From assembly GCA_025267735.1 (NCBI GenBank), contig CM046303.1, positions 32,030,380 to 32,094,379 on the forward strand: a DNA stretch of 64,000 nt. Direction: 5' to 3'. Within the stretch, counting starts at the first letter, position 1; every line of letters begins with the position of its first letter. This document shows, piece by piece, positions 21,795-34,439 of this stretch. The notes beneath the pieces were generated by a model. It did not search any database. It was not told where the DNA came from and saw only the letters and a program-made list of their open reading frames with translations. The translations under genes were made by a program, and so were the position numbers. The DNA is from Mactra quadrangularis. Taxonomy: Eukaryota; Mollusca; Bivalvia; Venerida; Mactridae.

Positions 21795-24700
21795 AACACA
21801 TTTAGTGATCCGAGGACTTGGATAATTATATACATGTTTTTTCTTGTTAGGTTTATATCTATGTTTTATTTACAAAAAAAATGTTCTACACGATCACAAG
21901 TTACTGCTGGTTCTTGTGACACTATGACCATGAAATATTCCATTTACTTCCCATTTTCGGAAAGCTGAATGAACAAGCTTTCTTTTGGTATATAATACTG
22001 CTACAAGTTCGAGTAAGTATTTAACTCTGGATGAGTTATATAACGAACAGTTTTTCAAATTTTTTTAATTCTCTACACAGAGAACTGCTTCAAACGTACA
22101 GAAGGACCTATCTCTGATGGCAATATTTGCAACGTAGTTGTAACAATATCAACGACAAAAGCATGTTTATGCAATGTTTACAAATAACCATAAAGAATAA
22201 AAAATACGGCTTTATTAAGTGATGGAAGTGCTTCAAGAAATATACTAAATATTTTTTGTTTGGTAGGTACCTTTTTTACAAAAAAAATGTCCTGCACTAC
22301 CGCAAGTTACTGCTGGTTCTTGCGACATTATGACCAAAACATATGCCATAAAATACACGTGTTCTGAAAGCTGAATAAACAAGCTTTCATTTGGTATATA
22401 ATACTGCTATAAGTTCGTGTAAGTATTTAACTCTGGACGAGTTATATAACGAACAATTTTCAATTTTTATTTCATTTCTCTACACAGAGAACTGATTTAA
22501 ACGTACAGAAGGATCTATCTCTGATGGCAATATTTGTAACGTATTTGTAACAATATCAACGGCATTACATGCATATGCAGTGTATAAAATAACCATAAAT
22601 AATGAAAAATACGGCTACATTGAGCGATCAAAGTGCTTCAAGAAATATATTCAATATTCTAGTTTGGTAGGTACTTTTTTCAAAAAAAAATGTCCTGCAC
22701 TACCGCAAGTTACTGCTGGTTCTTGCGACATTATGACCAAAACATATGTCATAAAATTCACATTTTCTGAAAGCTGAATGAACGAGCTTTCATTTGGTAT
22801 ATAATACTGCTACAAGCTCGTGTAAGTATTTAACCCTGGATGAGTTATATAACGAACAGTTTTTTAATTTCTATTTGAATTCTCTACACAGAAAACTGAT
22901 TCAATCGTACAGAAGGACCTATCTCTGATGGTAATATTTGCAACGTAGATGTAACAATATCAACGGCAATAACATGTTTATGCAATGTTTAAAACTAACC
23001 ATAAAGAATAAAAATTACGGCTTTATTAAGTGATCAAAGTGCTTCAAGAAATGTACTAAATATTTTTGTTTGGTTGGTACCTTTTTTTAAAACAAAATGT
23101 CTTGCACTACCGCAAGTTACTGCTGGTTCTTGCGACATTATGACCACAACATATGCCATAAAATACACATTTTCTGAAAGCTGAATAAACAAGCTTTCAT
23201 TTGGTATATAATACTGCTACAAGTTCGTTTAAGTATTTAACTCTGGACGAGTTATATAACGAACAATTTTCAATTTTTATTTCATTTCTCTACACAGAGA
23301 ACTGATTTAAACGTACAGAAGGACCTATCTCTGATGGCAGTATTTGTAACGTATTTGTAACAATATCAACGGCATTACATGCATATGCAGTGTATAAAAT
23401 AACCATAAATAATGAAAAATACGGCTACATTGAGCGATCGAAGTGCTTCAAGAAATATATTCAATATTCTTGTTTGGTAGGTACTTTTTTACAAAAAAAA
23501 TGTCCTGCGCTACCGCAAGTTACTGCTGGTTCTTGCGACATTATGACCAAAACATATGTCATAAAATTCACATTTTCTGAAAGCTAATTGAACGAGCTTT
23601 CATTTGGTATATAATACTGCTACAAGCTCGTGTAAGTATTTAACCCTGGATGAGTTATATAACGAACAGTTTTTTAATTTCTATTTGAATTCTCTACACA
23701 GAAAACTGATTCAATCGTACAGAAGGACCTATCTCTGATGGCAATATTTGCAACGTAGATGTAACAATATCAACGGCAATAACATGTTTATGCGATGTTT
23801 AAAACTAACCATAAAGAATATAAAATACGGCTTTATTAAGTGACCGAAGTGCTTCAAGAAATGTACTAAATATTTTTGTTTGGTTGGTACCTTTTTTTAA
23901 AACAAAATGTATTGCACTACCGCAAGTTACTGCTGGTTCTTGCGACATTATGACCACAACATATGCCATAAAATACACATTTTCTGAAAGCTGAATGAAC
24001 AAGCTTTCATTTGGTATATAATACTGCTACAAGTTCGTGTAAGTATTTAACTCTGGACGAGTTATATAACGAACAATTTTTAATTTTTATTTCATTTCTC
24101 TACACAAAAAACTGATTTAAACGTACAGAAGGACCTTTCTCTGATGGCAATATTTGTAACGTATTTGTAACAATATCAACGGCACTACATGCATTTGCAG
24201 TGTATAAAATAACCATAAAGAATGAAAATACGGTATATTAAGTGATCGAAGTGCTTCAAGAAATATACTAAATATTCTTGTTTGGTAGGTATCTTTTTTA
24301 CAAAAAAATGTCCTGCGCTACCGCAAGTTACTGCTGGTTCTTGCGACATTATGACCAAAACATATGTCATAAAATACACACTTTCTGAAAGCTGAATGAA
24401 CGAGCTTCCATTTGGTATATAATACTGCCACAAGTTCGTGTAAGTATTTAACTCTGGATGAGTTACATAACGAACAGTTTTCATTTTTTTTTAATTGTCT
24501 ACACAGAGAACTGATTCAAACATACTGAAGGACCTATCTCTGATGGCAATATTTGCAACGTAGTTGTAACAATATCAACAGCAATAACATGTTTATGCAG
24601 TGTTTAAAAATAACCATAAAAAATGAAAAATACGGCTTCATTAAGTGATCGAAGTGCTTCAAGAAATATACTAAATATTCTTGTTTGGTAGGTACCTTTT

Positions 24701-26260
24701 TAAAAAAAAATGTCCTGCACTACCGCAAGTTACTGCTGGTTCTTGCGACATTATGACCAAAACATATGCCATAAATTACACATTTTCTGAAAGCTGAATG
24801 AACAAGCTTTCATTTGGTATATAATACTGCTACAAGTTTGTGTAAGTATTTAACTCTGGACGAGTTATATAACGAACAATTTTCAATTTTTATTTGAATT
24901 CTCTACACAGAGAACTGATTCAAACGTACAGAACGACCTATCTCTGATGGCAATATTTGTATCGTATTTGTAACAATATCAACGGCATAACATGCATATG
25001 CAATTTATGAAAATGACCATAAAGAATGAAAAATACGGCTACATTTATTGATCGAAGTGCTTCAAGAAATATATTCAATATTCTTGTTTGGTTTGTACTT
25101 TTTACCAAAACAATGTCCTACGATACCGCAAGTTACTGCTGGCTCTTTCGACAATATGACCAATACATATGCCATAAAATTCCCCCTATTTTAAAAGCTA
25201 AATGAACAAGCTTTAATTTGGTATAAAACACTACTACTACTTCTCGTTTGTTTTTTACACCATATTAGTTTTATAAACAACATTTTTGTTCATTCGAATT
25301 TCTACGCGAATCCAAGGTTTTTTTTTTTCAGAAAATTATTCAACGTGATTACAAGTTACTGCTGGTTCTTGTGACGCTAAAAACGAAAACTATGCCATTT
25401 AATACCTATTGTCGTAAAGATGAATGAACAAGCTTTCAATTGGTATATAATACTACTACCAGTTCGAGTGAGTATTGCACACTGAACTAGTTTTATTGCG
25501 AACATTTGTTCAATTTTCATTAGAATTCTCTACTTTGGTTTGGATTAATGTGTAGGTAGGACTTTTTTTTCTATGTCAATATTTGTTGCAAATATGGATA
25601 AAAACCAATGAAAATTTATATCAAAATAACGGGGAAAAATACGATTTCATTATCATAAGAAAGTTTTTTTCTATAATGGTTGAAATAAGTGCTCTAATGG
25701 GTTGGTTATGTTCAGATACTTCGCTAAAAATTTCACTTCGCTCAAAATTTTACTTTGCTATAGTAAGTTACTGCTGTTATTTTTTATCCGAAGACCGGGT
25801 CTGTGTTCCATTTAATATACATATTCACAAAGCTGAATGAACAAGCTTTCATTTGGTATATAATACTGCTTTATGTTCAAGATAGTTTTCCACTTCGGAT
25901 ATGTTTTATTAATGACATTTTTCGATTTCCATTCGAATTATTCATCTGGAGTTGGAAATAAATGTGCGTATATAAGGCCCATCTTCAATGTCAACATTTG
26001 TTACAGATCTGCATCAAAAGACAAGAATTATTTATATCGAACTAAAGATAAAACATGCACGATTATATCAACATGAATTACATAATACTGGTAGAAGTAA
26101 GAGCTTAAGCGTTGATTATGTTCACGTATTTCGTACAAAATTTAACATCGCTTTATATTGCGAGTTACTGCTGTTTTAGTGTTATTATGGTCAATAAATA
26201 TACTATTTAACATACATTTTCAAAAAGCCGAATGAACAAGCTTTAGTATGGTATATTATT
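21795..26260 (+). repeat. ~405-bp tandem array, left arm (about 9 good units, then decayed ones)
   Basis: AAGTTACTGCTGGTTCTTGY recurs near 21,899, 22,304, 22,706, 23,114, 23,516, 23,924, 24,326, 24,727 and 25,128, with degraded units after. Other landmarks are GAACAAGCTTTCATTTGGTA, TATAATACTGCTACAAGTTC, GTACAGAAGGACCTATCTCT and GTGCTTCAAGAAATATA. ORFs of 65 codons recur every 810 bp, reflecting the repeat rather than genes. Confidence 0.94.
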
Positions 26261-26576
26261 CATCTCAACTGTCATGTTAGATTTTATACACTGAATAAGT
26301 TTTTCTTATGACAATTTTTTCAATAATTTCATCGTGGTTATCATTCTTGATATTTTCTCCGCCGAATGAAATATTTAGCCGCAGATTAAACTTGCGTACC
26401 GAATATCTGTTAGATGTTAAATGTTTGATTTTGAACAAAATCATTCCCTTTCGTAAATCTTATCTTGCACGTATGATAAGTCATGTTATATTTGATAAGT
26501 AAAGTGTAAGAAAATAATGCAAATAAAAACAGAATAATCATGGTTCATGTTTTAAAATTAACTTGTATTTTAGATC

Positions 26577-26828
26577 AACTTCCGGGTATAGAAAGACAGC
26601 GGAACCAAATTGTTTTCGCGAAAACATTTTTTTTTACGCAAACAACAAATTATTATGTGAAGGACTTTTGTAACAAAACTAGCTCATTTAACGTGTTTTA
26701 TAATATGCTTTCATAAATATCAAGTTTGTTTGAATAAAAACCATATCGTATTTATGTAACAGGTGGTAACGAATATGTAAAAATGAAAAATCAAGTTGTT
26801 TCCGCTATCTATCTTTACCCGGAAGTTG
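26577..26828. repeat. Centre of the inner palindrome
   Basis: ACTTCCGGGTATAGAAAGAC...AGCGGAA (26,579-26,603) is mirrored by TTCCGCTATCTATCTTTACC...CGGAAGT (26,804-26,826), leaving a ~200-bp AT-rich loop. Confidence 0.82.
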
Positions 26829-26959
26829 GTCTTAAATGCGGAGAAAATATCAAGATTAATTACCACGCTGACAGAAATGTCATAAGATAAACTTATACAG
26901 TTTATAAAAACCAACATAACAATGTATCATATATAAAATTAAAGCTTGTCCATTCGACT

Positions 26960-29900
26960 TTTTGAAAATGTATATTAAATGGTATATTTACCAGTCACAA
27001 CAACACCAAAAACAGCAGTAACTTACAATATACATGTAAAATGGTATTAAAATTTGCACGAAGTACGTAAACTTTACCAACGCTTACGCTCTTTTTTTCA
27101 ACCACTAATAAAACAATTCGTGCTGATGTAATCGTCCATGTTTTCTCTTTATTTTGATATAAATTATCATTGATTTTTATGCAGATCTGTAACAAATATT
27201 GAGAGAAGTCTTTAAATCTGCACATTTAATTTGAATCCCGAGTAAACATTCTAAACTTGAAAGATATGTATTAAATTAAATATATCCGATGTTGAAAACT
27301 ATCGACAACATAAAGCAGTACTATATACCAAATTAAAGCTTGATCCTTTAGCTTTGTGAATATGTGTATTGAATAGTATGTTTACCCAGTCATTGGATCA
27401 CAAAAAACAGCAGTAACTTACAATAGCGAAGTTAAAGTTTGAACGAAGTACGTGAACATAACCAACCCTCAGAGCTCTTATTTCTGCCAGTATTAAAGCA
27501 ATGAATGTTAATGTAATTGTCAATGTTTAATATGAATTACCATTGTTCTATATCCATATTTGCAGCAAATTTGAAATTTAAGATAAGTCCTATCTGTACA
27601 TTTAATCCAACGCCGAGTAGGGTTCGGATAAAAATTGAAGAGCATATTCCTAATAAAACTCGTTCAGTGTGAAATTTTGCCACGATCTGGTAGAAGTATT
27701 ATATACCAAATGAAAACTTGCTCATTCAGCTTCACGAAAACGGGTGATAAAAAGCATAGTTTTAGCGTCACAAGAACTAGCAGTAACTTGTAAAACTTTT
27801 TGGAAAAAACACAGGGATACTAAATCTACAAGATTCTTTTAAAGTTTTATTATAGATTATTATCTTTAGCCGTAGTCTTATACGCCTATTTAATACATAC
27901 ATGTAAAACCCTAGATTTTTTAAACATATTCGATGCAAATATTGACATCATAAACAGGCGCTATCTGTACGTTTAACTACGTACTCTGTGTTGAGAGTTC
28001 AAACGAAAATTGAAAAACTGTTCGTAATAAAACTCATCCAGCGTAAAATACTTAAATGAGCCTGTAGCAGAATTATATACCTAATGAAAGCTTGTTTATT
28101 CATCTTTACAAAAATGGGCACTACAAAGCATACTTTTCATTCATAACGTCACAAGTATCAGCAGTAACCTCTGATTGCAAGGGACGTTTTTTAAAAAATC
28201 ACTTTAATTTTAGCATCCCAAAACGAATGTATAATATGTATATATATTTTTAAACAGTCAAGTACTTACAATGTTGTTTGTAGCTGAGTTCTTTCATTCT
28301 TCATTCTTATTTAGATAAATGTTACGTCATAGCTTTTTTAAACACTGTTGGAAAACATTGGCATCAAAAATAGGCCCTATATGTATGTACAATATGGACA
28401 TTCGCGTAGAAATTCAAATGAAAAAAAAATGTTGTTTATAAAACTAATATAGTGTCAGAAAAAACAAGAAGAACTAGTAGCAGTATTATATACCAAATGA
28501 AAGCTTGTTCATTCAGCTTTCAGAAAATGGGTATTTTATGGCGTATGTTTTGATCATATTGTCGCAAGAATCAGCAGTAACTTGCGGTAGCGTAGGGCAT
28601 TTTTTGTAAAAAAGTACATACCAAACAAGAATATTGAATATATTTCTTAAAGCACTTCGATCACTCAATGTAGCCACATTTTTCATTCTTTATGGTTATT
28701 TTTATACATTGCATATACATGTAATACCGTTGATATTATTACAAATACGTTGCAAATATTGTCATCAAAAGTAGGTCCTTCTGTACGTTTGTATCAGTTC
28801 CCTGTGCAGAGAATTCAAATAAAAATTGAAAAACTACTTGTAATATAACTCATCCAGTGTAATCTACTTACACAAACTTGTAGCAGTATTATATACCAAA
28901 TGAAAGCTTGTTCACTTAGCTTTACGAAAATGAGTAGCAAATGACACAGTTTTCGATCATAGCGACACAAGAACCAGCAGTAACTTCTGATTACGAGGGT
29001 TATTTTTTGTAAAAATATGTTTATTTTACTAACCCAATAGAACTCATCCAGTGTAAATAACTTACACGAACTTGTAGCAGTATTATATACCAAATGAAAG
29101 CTTGTTAATGCAGCTTTCAGAAAATATGTAATTTATGGCCAATGTTTTGGTCATATTGTCGCAAGAACCAGCAGTAACAAGAGGTAGCGTAGGACATTTT
29201 TTTTGTTAAAAGGTATCTACCAAACAAAAATATTGAATATATTTCTTGAAGCTCTTCGATCACTTAATATAGCCGTATTTTTCATACTTCATGGTAATTT
29301 TTATACATTGCATAAACATGTTATTGCCGTTGATATTGTTACAACTACGTTGCAAATATTGCCATCAGAGATAGGTTCTTCTGAACGTATAAATCAGTTC
29401 TCGGTGTAGAGAATTCAAATAAAAATTGAAAAACTGTTCGTTATATAACTCACCCATAGTTAAATACTAACACGAACTTGTAGCAGTATTATATACCAAA
29501 TGAAAGCATGTTAATTTTACTTTACGAATATGTGTAATTTATGGCATATGTTTCGGTCATATTGTCGCAAGAACCAGCAGTAACTTGCGGTTACGTAGGA
29601 CATTTTTTGTAAAAAAGTACCTACCAAACAAGAATATTGAATATATTTCTTGAAGCACTTCGAACACTTAATGTAGCCGTATTTTTCATCTTTTTTGGTT
29701 ATTTTCATACACTGCATATACTCTTTATGCCGTTGATATTGTTACAAATACTTTGCAAATATTACCATCAGAGATAGGTCCGTCTGTACATTTGAAACAG
29801 TTCTCTGTGTAGAGAAATCAAATAAAGATTGAAAAACTGTTCGTTATATAACTCATTCAGAGAAAATTACTAACACGAACTTGTTGCAGTATTTTATACC

Positions 29901-30480
29901 AAATGAAAGCTTGTTCATTAAGCTTTCAGAAAATGGGTATTTTATGGCATATGTTTTGGTCATATTGTCGCAAGAACCAGCAGTAACTTGCGGTAGCGTA
30001 AAACATTTTTTTGTCAAAAATGTACATACCAAACAAGAATATTGAATATATTTCTTGAAGCACTTCGATCACTCAATGTAGCCGTATGTTTTCATTCTTC
30101 ATGGTTTTTTTATGCATTGCATATCCATGTTATGCCGTTGATATTATTACAAATACGTTGCAAATATTGACATCAGAGATAGGTCGTTCAGTACGTTTGA
30201 ATCAGTTCTTTGTGTAGAGAATTAAAAAAAATGAAAAACTGTTCGTTATATAACTCATCCAGAGTTAAATACTTACACAAACTTGTAGCAGTATTATATA
30301 CCAAAAGAAAGCTTGTTCATTCAGCTTTCCGAAAATGGGAAGTAAATGGCATATTTCATGGTCATAGTGTCCAAAGAACCAGCAGTAACTTGTGATCGTG
30401 TAGAACATTTTTTGTAAATAAAACATGGATATAAACCTAACAAGAAAAAACATGTATATAATTATCCAAGTCTTCGGATC
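26960..30480 (-). repeat. ~405-bp tandem array, right arm (inverted)
   Basis: Reverse-complement landmarks ACCAGCAGTAACTTGCGGTA and TACCAAATGAAAGCTTGTTC recur at roughly 400-bp spacing. Units near the centre are decayed; those from about 28,450 to 30,400 are well preserved, as in the left arm. Confidence 0.93.
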
Positions 30481-30519
30481 ACTAAATGTGTTCCTTCATT
30501 CTACTTCTTTATTTAGCTG

Positions 30520-30733
30520 TGCACAGCAGTGGCGTATTGGTTAGCATGTCTGACTTCGAATCCGGAGATCACGGGTTCGAGTCCGGTCGCGGTACGATGT
30601 CATACCCTATACATGAGTTGTCAGTCTCGTGGTAGGGTATTATAGTAGGAAGAGCTGGATGTCGTATATACATTGTATAACCAACCTAAATGTGTATTGA
30701 ATGCGACGCTAAACCCAATTAAAACAAACAAAC
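30520..30733 (+). mobile_element. tRNA-derived SINE family C, right-arm copy
   Basis: GTTAGCATGTCTGACTTCGA, GGGTTCGAGTCCGG, ATACCCTATACATGAGTTGT and tail GCGACGCTAAACCCAATTAA. It has the same flanks as the left-arm copy, so it was present before the arms were duplicated. The tRNA-like head is part of a longer element. Confidence 0.92.
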
Positions 30734-30904
30734 TTTTTTTATTTTCATATTTCATAGTATTGATTTTAACATATCCCACATCCTAGATTGGCTCTATATG
30801 TTCTTTTTTTTATTTTGGACCTGATAGAGAATTCAAACATATAACTTTTATGATCTGAGAATTCTGAGAGGCAAAATAAAGAATAATTTGCTAGAATGAT
30901 ACAG

Positions 30905-31183
30905 CAGTCTGCAACAGTACTGTCCTACTGCCGAAAATTCTAACAGTAAGGTTTTACTGCCGAAAATTCTAACAGTAATGCTGTACTGCCGAAAACTCAA
31001 GCAGAAAGGCTTTACTGCTGTACTGCCGAAAAATTCTAGCAGTAAGGCTGTACTGCTGTACTGCCAAAAAGTCTTGCAGTAGGGCTGTACTGCTGGCAGT
31101 AGGGCTGTACTGCTGTACTGCCGAAAATTCTGGCAGTAGGGCTGTACTGCTGTACTGCTGTACTGCTGTTACTGCTGTCTTCA
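30905..31183 (-). repeat. CAGTA-rich minisatellite, right copy (inverted)
   Basis: GCCGAAAATTCTGGCAGTAG and GGCTGTACTGCTGTACTGCC repeated. Shorter than the left copy (about 280 versus 450 bp). Confidence 0.94.
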
Positions 31184-31191
31184 CATACATA

Positions 31192-32146
31192 TATTAAACT
31201 TACTGTATGCTTTTAAACAACCGTTTCAAGTCACATTCATGAAATCAATTATTATGTTACTATAATTGCTAATATGATTTTGACTAAATATTAAACGAAT
31301 AATAATAATAATTATATTTCTTTTTTAACCTGATGGTAATTGAATTAATAAATGTTATACTACAAAGTCTTCTGACTTGATGTGCTATACATATGAATAC
31401 TAAAGCAAAATAAACAATACGTGTTTATTTAGATACTAGGCTTATCAGATTGAAATGACAGATTAATGGTTCATCCGCTGTTAAATTGACTGAAGTGGCC
31501 AGATAATGTTTTCATAGTGGTTCTGGACATAACGGTATCAGTCCTACGTCTTACACCAGTTGAGAGCATCCAATGGATGATGGGGCTTATCAGGGAAACT
31601 ATAATCGTTTTATTGACCACAAGCAATTAGCACAGTCATAAATCTACATTAATTTGGCACTTACTGTGCTGGCTTGTTTGATTGTGATTGATCATGAACA
31701 TGTGTACTATTTACATTGAATGAGAAATAGAAACATAACACCAGTGTTGTTGTATTTGTGAGCACGTATTATACTGTTTTAAATTTTAAATCATATTTCA
31801 AAAGATCTTATTTTGTAAGAAGAGTGAACCGTTTTACTACATCATTACTGCACCTAATAATACACATGTAATGACTTATGTTTTTATAAAATGCGTCTTA
31901 TGACTATAATTTTAGGAACACAATCCATTTTATACCCTATGACTTTTTAAAACATGAATTTGATTGGTAAGGACATCAGATTACAGACACCTTATCACTC
32001 ATTCTGAAAAGTAGATGTTGCTACATGTATGAATAATAATGTGACATTGAAGTATTTTCACTAGAATAATTTAGATACTGTGATTTGTCTATTATGCTAA
32101 TATACTTGTTAATATTGTAACGAGTTCACCCGGACGACTGTGGACG
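31192..32146. other. No gene recognised
   Basis: AT-rich spacer inside the giant structure, without a counterpart on the left side. Confidence 0.45.
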
Positions 32147-32188
32147 CGTGTATAGATCTACGTACGATGTATCGTTTAGATCTATACA
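32147..32188. repeat. Imperfect palindrome around AGATCTATAC
   Basis: GTATAGATCTACG...CGTTTAGATCTATAC surrounds TACGATGTAT. A local hairpin in a more GC-rich stretch beginning TGTAACGAGTTCACCCGGAC. Confidence 0.75.
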
Positions 32189-32589
32189 GCCGGAGTCGAT
32201 CTACGTCAATGGGGGTTTCTCCGAGGTGAACTGGTTGATATCGGGTTTGAGAGGCCTGTCGAGTGGTTCTCTTACATCAGTGGTTCAATTGGTAGCGTGA
32301 ACGATTGAAGTTCACTCGATGCTCTCATCCAAACTGTCCGCGTACCAGGTACACAAAGGTGAACACAAACACAACTCGTTGGTAAAGTTTCAACTCGAAC
32401 GTTTTATTTTACGTTAAAATAATTCTATACATATGCACAATTTATCAATACTACATGTATACTATGAAGGTGAAATTTATAAGAACGCTTGAAGCTCAGA
32501 AAAGCATCTTACAAATAAAAATCGTTGACTTCAACAATAACCTGACCCTCTGGTAACCGTGATCAAAATGAGCTTAACGAACAATTTTC

Positions 32590-32775
32590 CGCCCGGGGGT
32601 TTTTATAGTAAATTTCCGCCCATCAACCAAAAGTGGGTGCTTTTTGGTTGATTCCGCCCAAAATTGGGTGCTTTTTGGTTGTTTCCACCCATTGGCTAAC
32701 TCGACCAAAAAACACCCAATAAATGGGTGCTTTTTGGTCGATTCTGCCCAAAAAGCACCCCATTTTTTGGGCGGC
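32590..32775. repeat. Interleaved inverted repeats of GGGTGCTTTTTGGTYGA
   Basis: GGGTGCTTTTTGGTTGATTC, GGGTGCTTTTTGGTTGTTTC and GGGTGCTTTTTGGTCGATTC alternate with the inverse ACCAAAAAACACCCA and AAAAAGCACCCC. Both strands therefore read similar peptide strings (for example STKKHP), an effect of the inverted repeats. Confidence 0.85.
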
Positions 32776-32784
32776 TTATCCAAC

Positions 32785-32858
32785 CGTGAAATTTCTAAGC
32801 AGACAACGATTTGTATATACTGGTATATACAAATCGTTGTCTGCTTAGAAATTTCACG
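32785..32858. repeat. Perfect palindrome, 36-bp arms, 2-bp centre
   Basis: Left arm begins CGTGAAATTTCTAAGCAGAC and ends TTTGTATATAC (32,785-32,820). The centre is TG, and the right arm (32,823-32,858) is its exact complement. No mismatches seen. Confidence 0.97.
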
Positions 32859-32918
32859 ATAGTAATTCTAAGTTATTTTAGTCATTGGTCAATGACTAAA
32901 ATAACTTAGAATTACTAT
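32859..32918. repeat. Second perfect palindrome, 29-bp arms, 2-bp centre
   Basis: Starts at the base after the previous palindrome. Arm ATAGTAATTCTAAGTTATTT...TAGTCATTG (32,859-32,887), centre GT, exact complement at 32,890-32,918. Confidence 0.97.
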
Positions 32919-33689
32919 TAAACAACAAAAATACAGATAAATCTATGACTATAATACCTTGATTTGGCCCCTAAACAATCTTTTAGACGAAAACATAGTT
33001 CCTTAAGACTGTACAGCGTAGGAATAAATTCCCAGAGTTCGATGTAAACATGACAGGAACGCTGACATAAGACAAAATGTGCTCATAACAAAATGGATCA
33101 AAACTCGCCTTATAACTGGATTTAAACATTAACATTCAGCAAAAGTGTAAGGAAATAACTAATTCACATCTAGGATTAGGATTTAACATCGAAGGATACA
33201 AATTAACTGGAATATAGAGGATCCAAATATGCGAACGTCGCGAAAACTGGTTACGAAACATAATGGATAAACAAACATTGATTTGAGCTCAGAATCCTAG
33301 TTCATAACCTACATATATGCGCTAATGTGTTCTGTGTGTTGCCCAGAACACTAGTCATTATGTGCTTTATGGCTAGAGACATGCATCATGCTCTCAAAAC
33401 AGGAAACACGGAACGGAGCAAATTTAAACATGTATTACAAGGTAACTTTTGGTTTCAAACTGTTATTATGTGTATTAAACCCCGGCCCGTTTCAATATGT
33501 TGTGTGAAGCGTCACAATTGGTAAGTCCGTTTTTCTCCTACCTTAGATTTATCATCATCATCGTCGTCATCCTAATCAACATCCGGTTTTAAGTTTAGTA
33601 CAAGCCGTTGATTATTCTTTCGGCAAGGGTGAGGTTTGTCTTTCTTGTGTAGAAGTGTTCCTCTTCATATCTGGTGGTCCTGATGGTTG
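32919..33689. other. No gene recognised
   Basis: No repeat or coding feature of note in this spacer. Confidence 0.4.
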
Positions 33690-33835
33690 GTGTCATACAT
33701 TTTAAGTTACAATCGATCACGCTCTTCCAGGTCTTCCCAGGTTAAATCTGATCAACCTTGGCCATGGTGTGCTGTGATCTTCAAATTTCTCACTTGGGAG
33801 GTCCAGCTTGTGACCAAGCCATCTCAGCATCTTGG
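33690..33835 (-). pseudogene. Decayed non-LTR retrotransposon (LINE) C-terminal fragment
   Basis: On the - strand KMLRWLGHKLDLPSEKF is followed, after a frame change, by GKTWKSVIDCNLK. R-W-L-G-H and the G-R-P-x-K-T-W-x-x-V-x-x-x-D-L-K type end are typical of the C-terminal region of LINE ORF2 proteins. Short, shifted and non-functional; the clade is not determined. Confidence 0.5.
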
Positions 33836-34081
33836 TTGTACAAAACTATTATATACTATTATTAAGCTTAAGTGTAAAATTCAAGTTGTATATTGGAGTT
33901 TTTTTGACACGCAGACTAATTAAACAATATGAGAGTCATATTGTCACAGTACATAACATTGACTAATTACAACAGTAATCATAGTAATAAGTAAATTCAA
34001 TCGGTCTTTATTGTTAAATGACCCAGGCAGATTTTTTATTGTGAAGAGAGAATGACAAAACATGTAATCGACACATTTGAT

Positions 34082-34226
34082 AACTCCGGCCATTCTTCCT
34101 CCTGCCACTGATTCTCAATCATGTAGGGCAGTAGTCAGTGACTGACAACGTATGCACCAAGTAGTTTGTTAACAGCTAAATCCAGAGGTTACGTGAGTAG
34201 GGGGACTGACCGCTGTGATATGACCT
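34082..34226 (+). mobile_element. SINE-like family D, fragment
   Basis: CATTCTTCCTCCTGCCACTG, ATCATGTAGGGCAG and GTTTGTTAACAGCTAAATCC match the copies at 8.6 and 9.6 kb. Confidence 0.75.
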
Positions 34227-34439
34227 GTACGGAAATGAATTACGTCAAGGCAAGACATAAGCCCTAAAATTGGAACCATCTAAGTGCTGATTTAAGAAGT
34301 ATACGCAAGGTACAAGCAATTAAAGGTTTAAGACCCATGTCTTCACATCTTTTCGAGATAGACACTGTGGTAACGCGATGGCCGTGGGTCAGAACTTATG
34401 CCTGAAATAGGCCTGTACTCGGTCTGTAATCGCCTTCAA

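Larger units (their letters stand above)
20934..31191. repeat. Inner palindrome, 10.3 kb
   Basis: Mirror order on both sides of about 26,700: CAGTA minisatellite, unique spacer, SINE C, ~405-bp tandem array, centre. The left arm is about 5.8 kb and the right about 4.5 kb. The spacer plus SINE segments (21,400-21,900 and 30,380-30,900) are highly similar by eye, with scattered substitutions and indels. The boundary is sharp: GTATGTGAAGACAGCAGTAA at the left, its complement at the right. Confidence 0.93.

Noticed and set aside
22580..22777. 65-codon ORFs repeated at 810-bp spacing, also antisense near 29.6 kb
   Set aside because: They follow the 405-bp array, shift between units, exist on both strands, and show no coding conservation.
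30535..30600. Possible genuine tRNA genes at 5,150, 6,380, 21,770, 30,540, 45,770, 57,570 and 61,370
   Set aside because: Each has A/B-box-like sequence but is followed by a shared non-tRNA body and tail; they are SINE heads.
20934..31191. Assembly artefact from hairpin reads
   Set aside because: Arm lengths, array copy numbers and many bases differ between arms, which a simple artefact would not produce; long-read confirmation is still desirable.
32117..32440. Possible solo LTR starting TGTAACGAGTTCACCC
   Set aside because: No matching second LTR, primer-binding site or clear CA end and target duplication was found.
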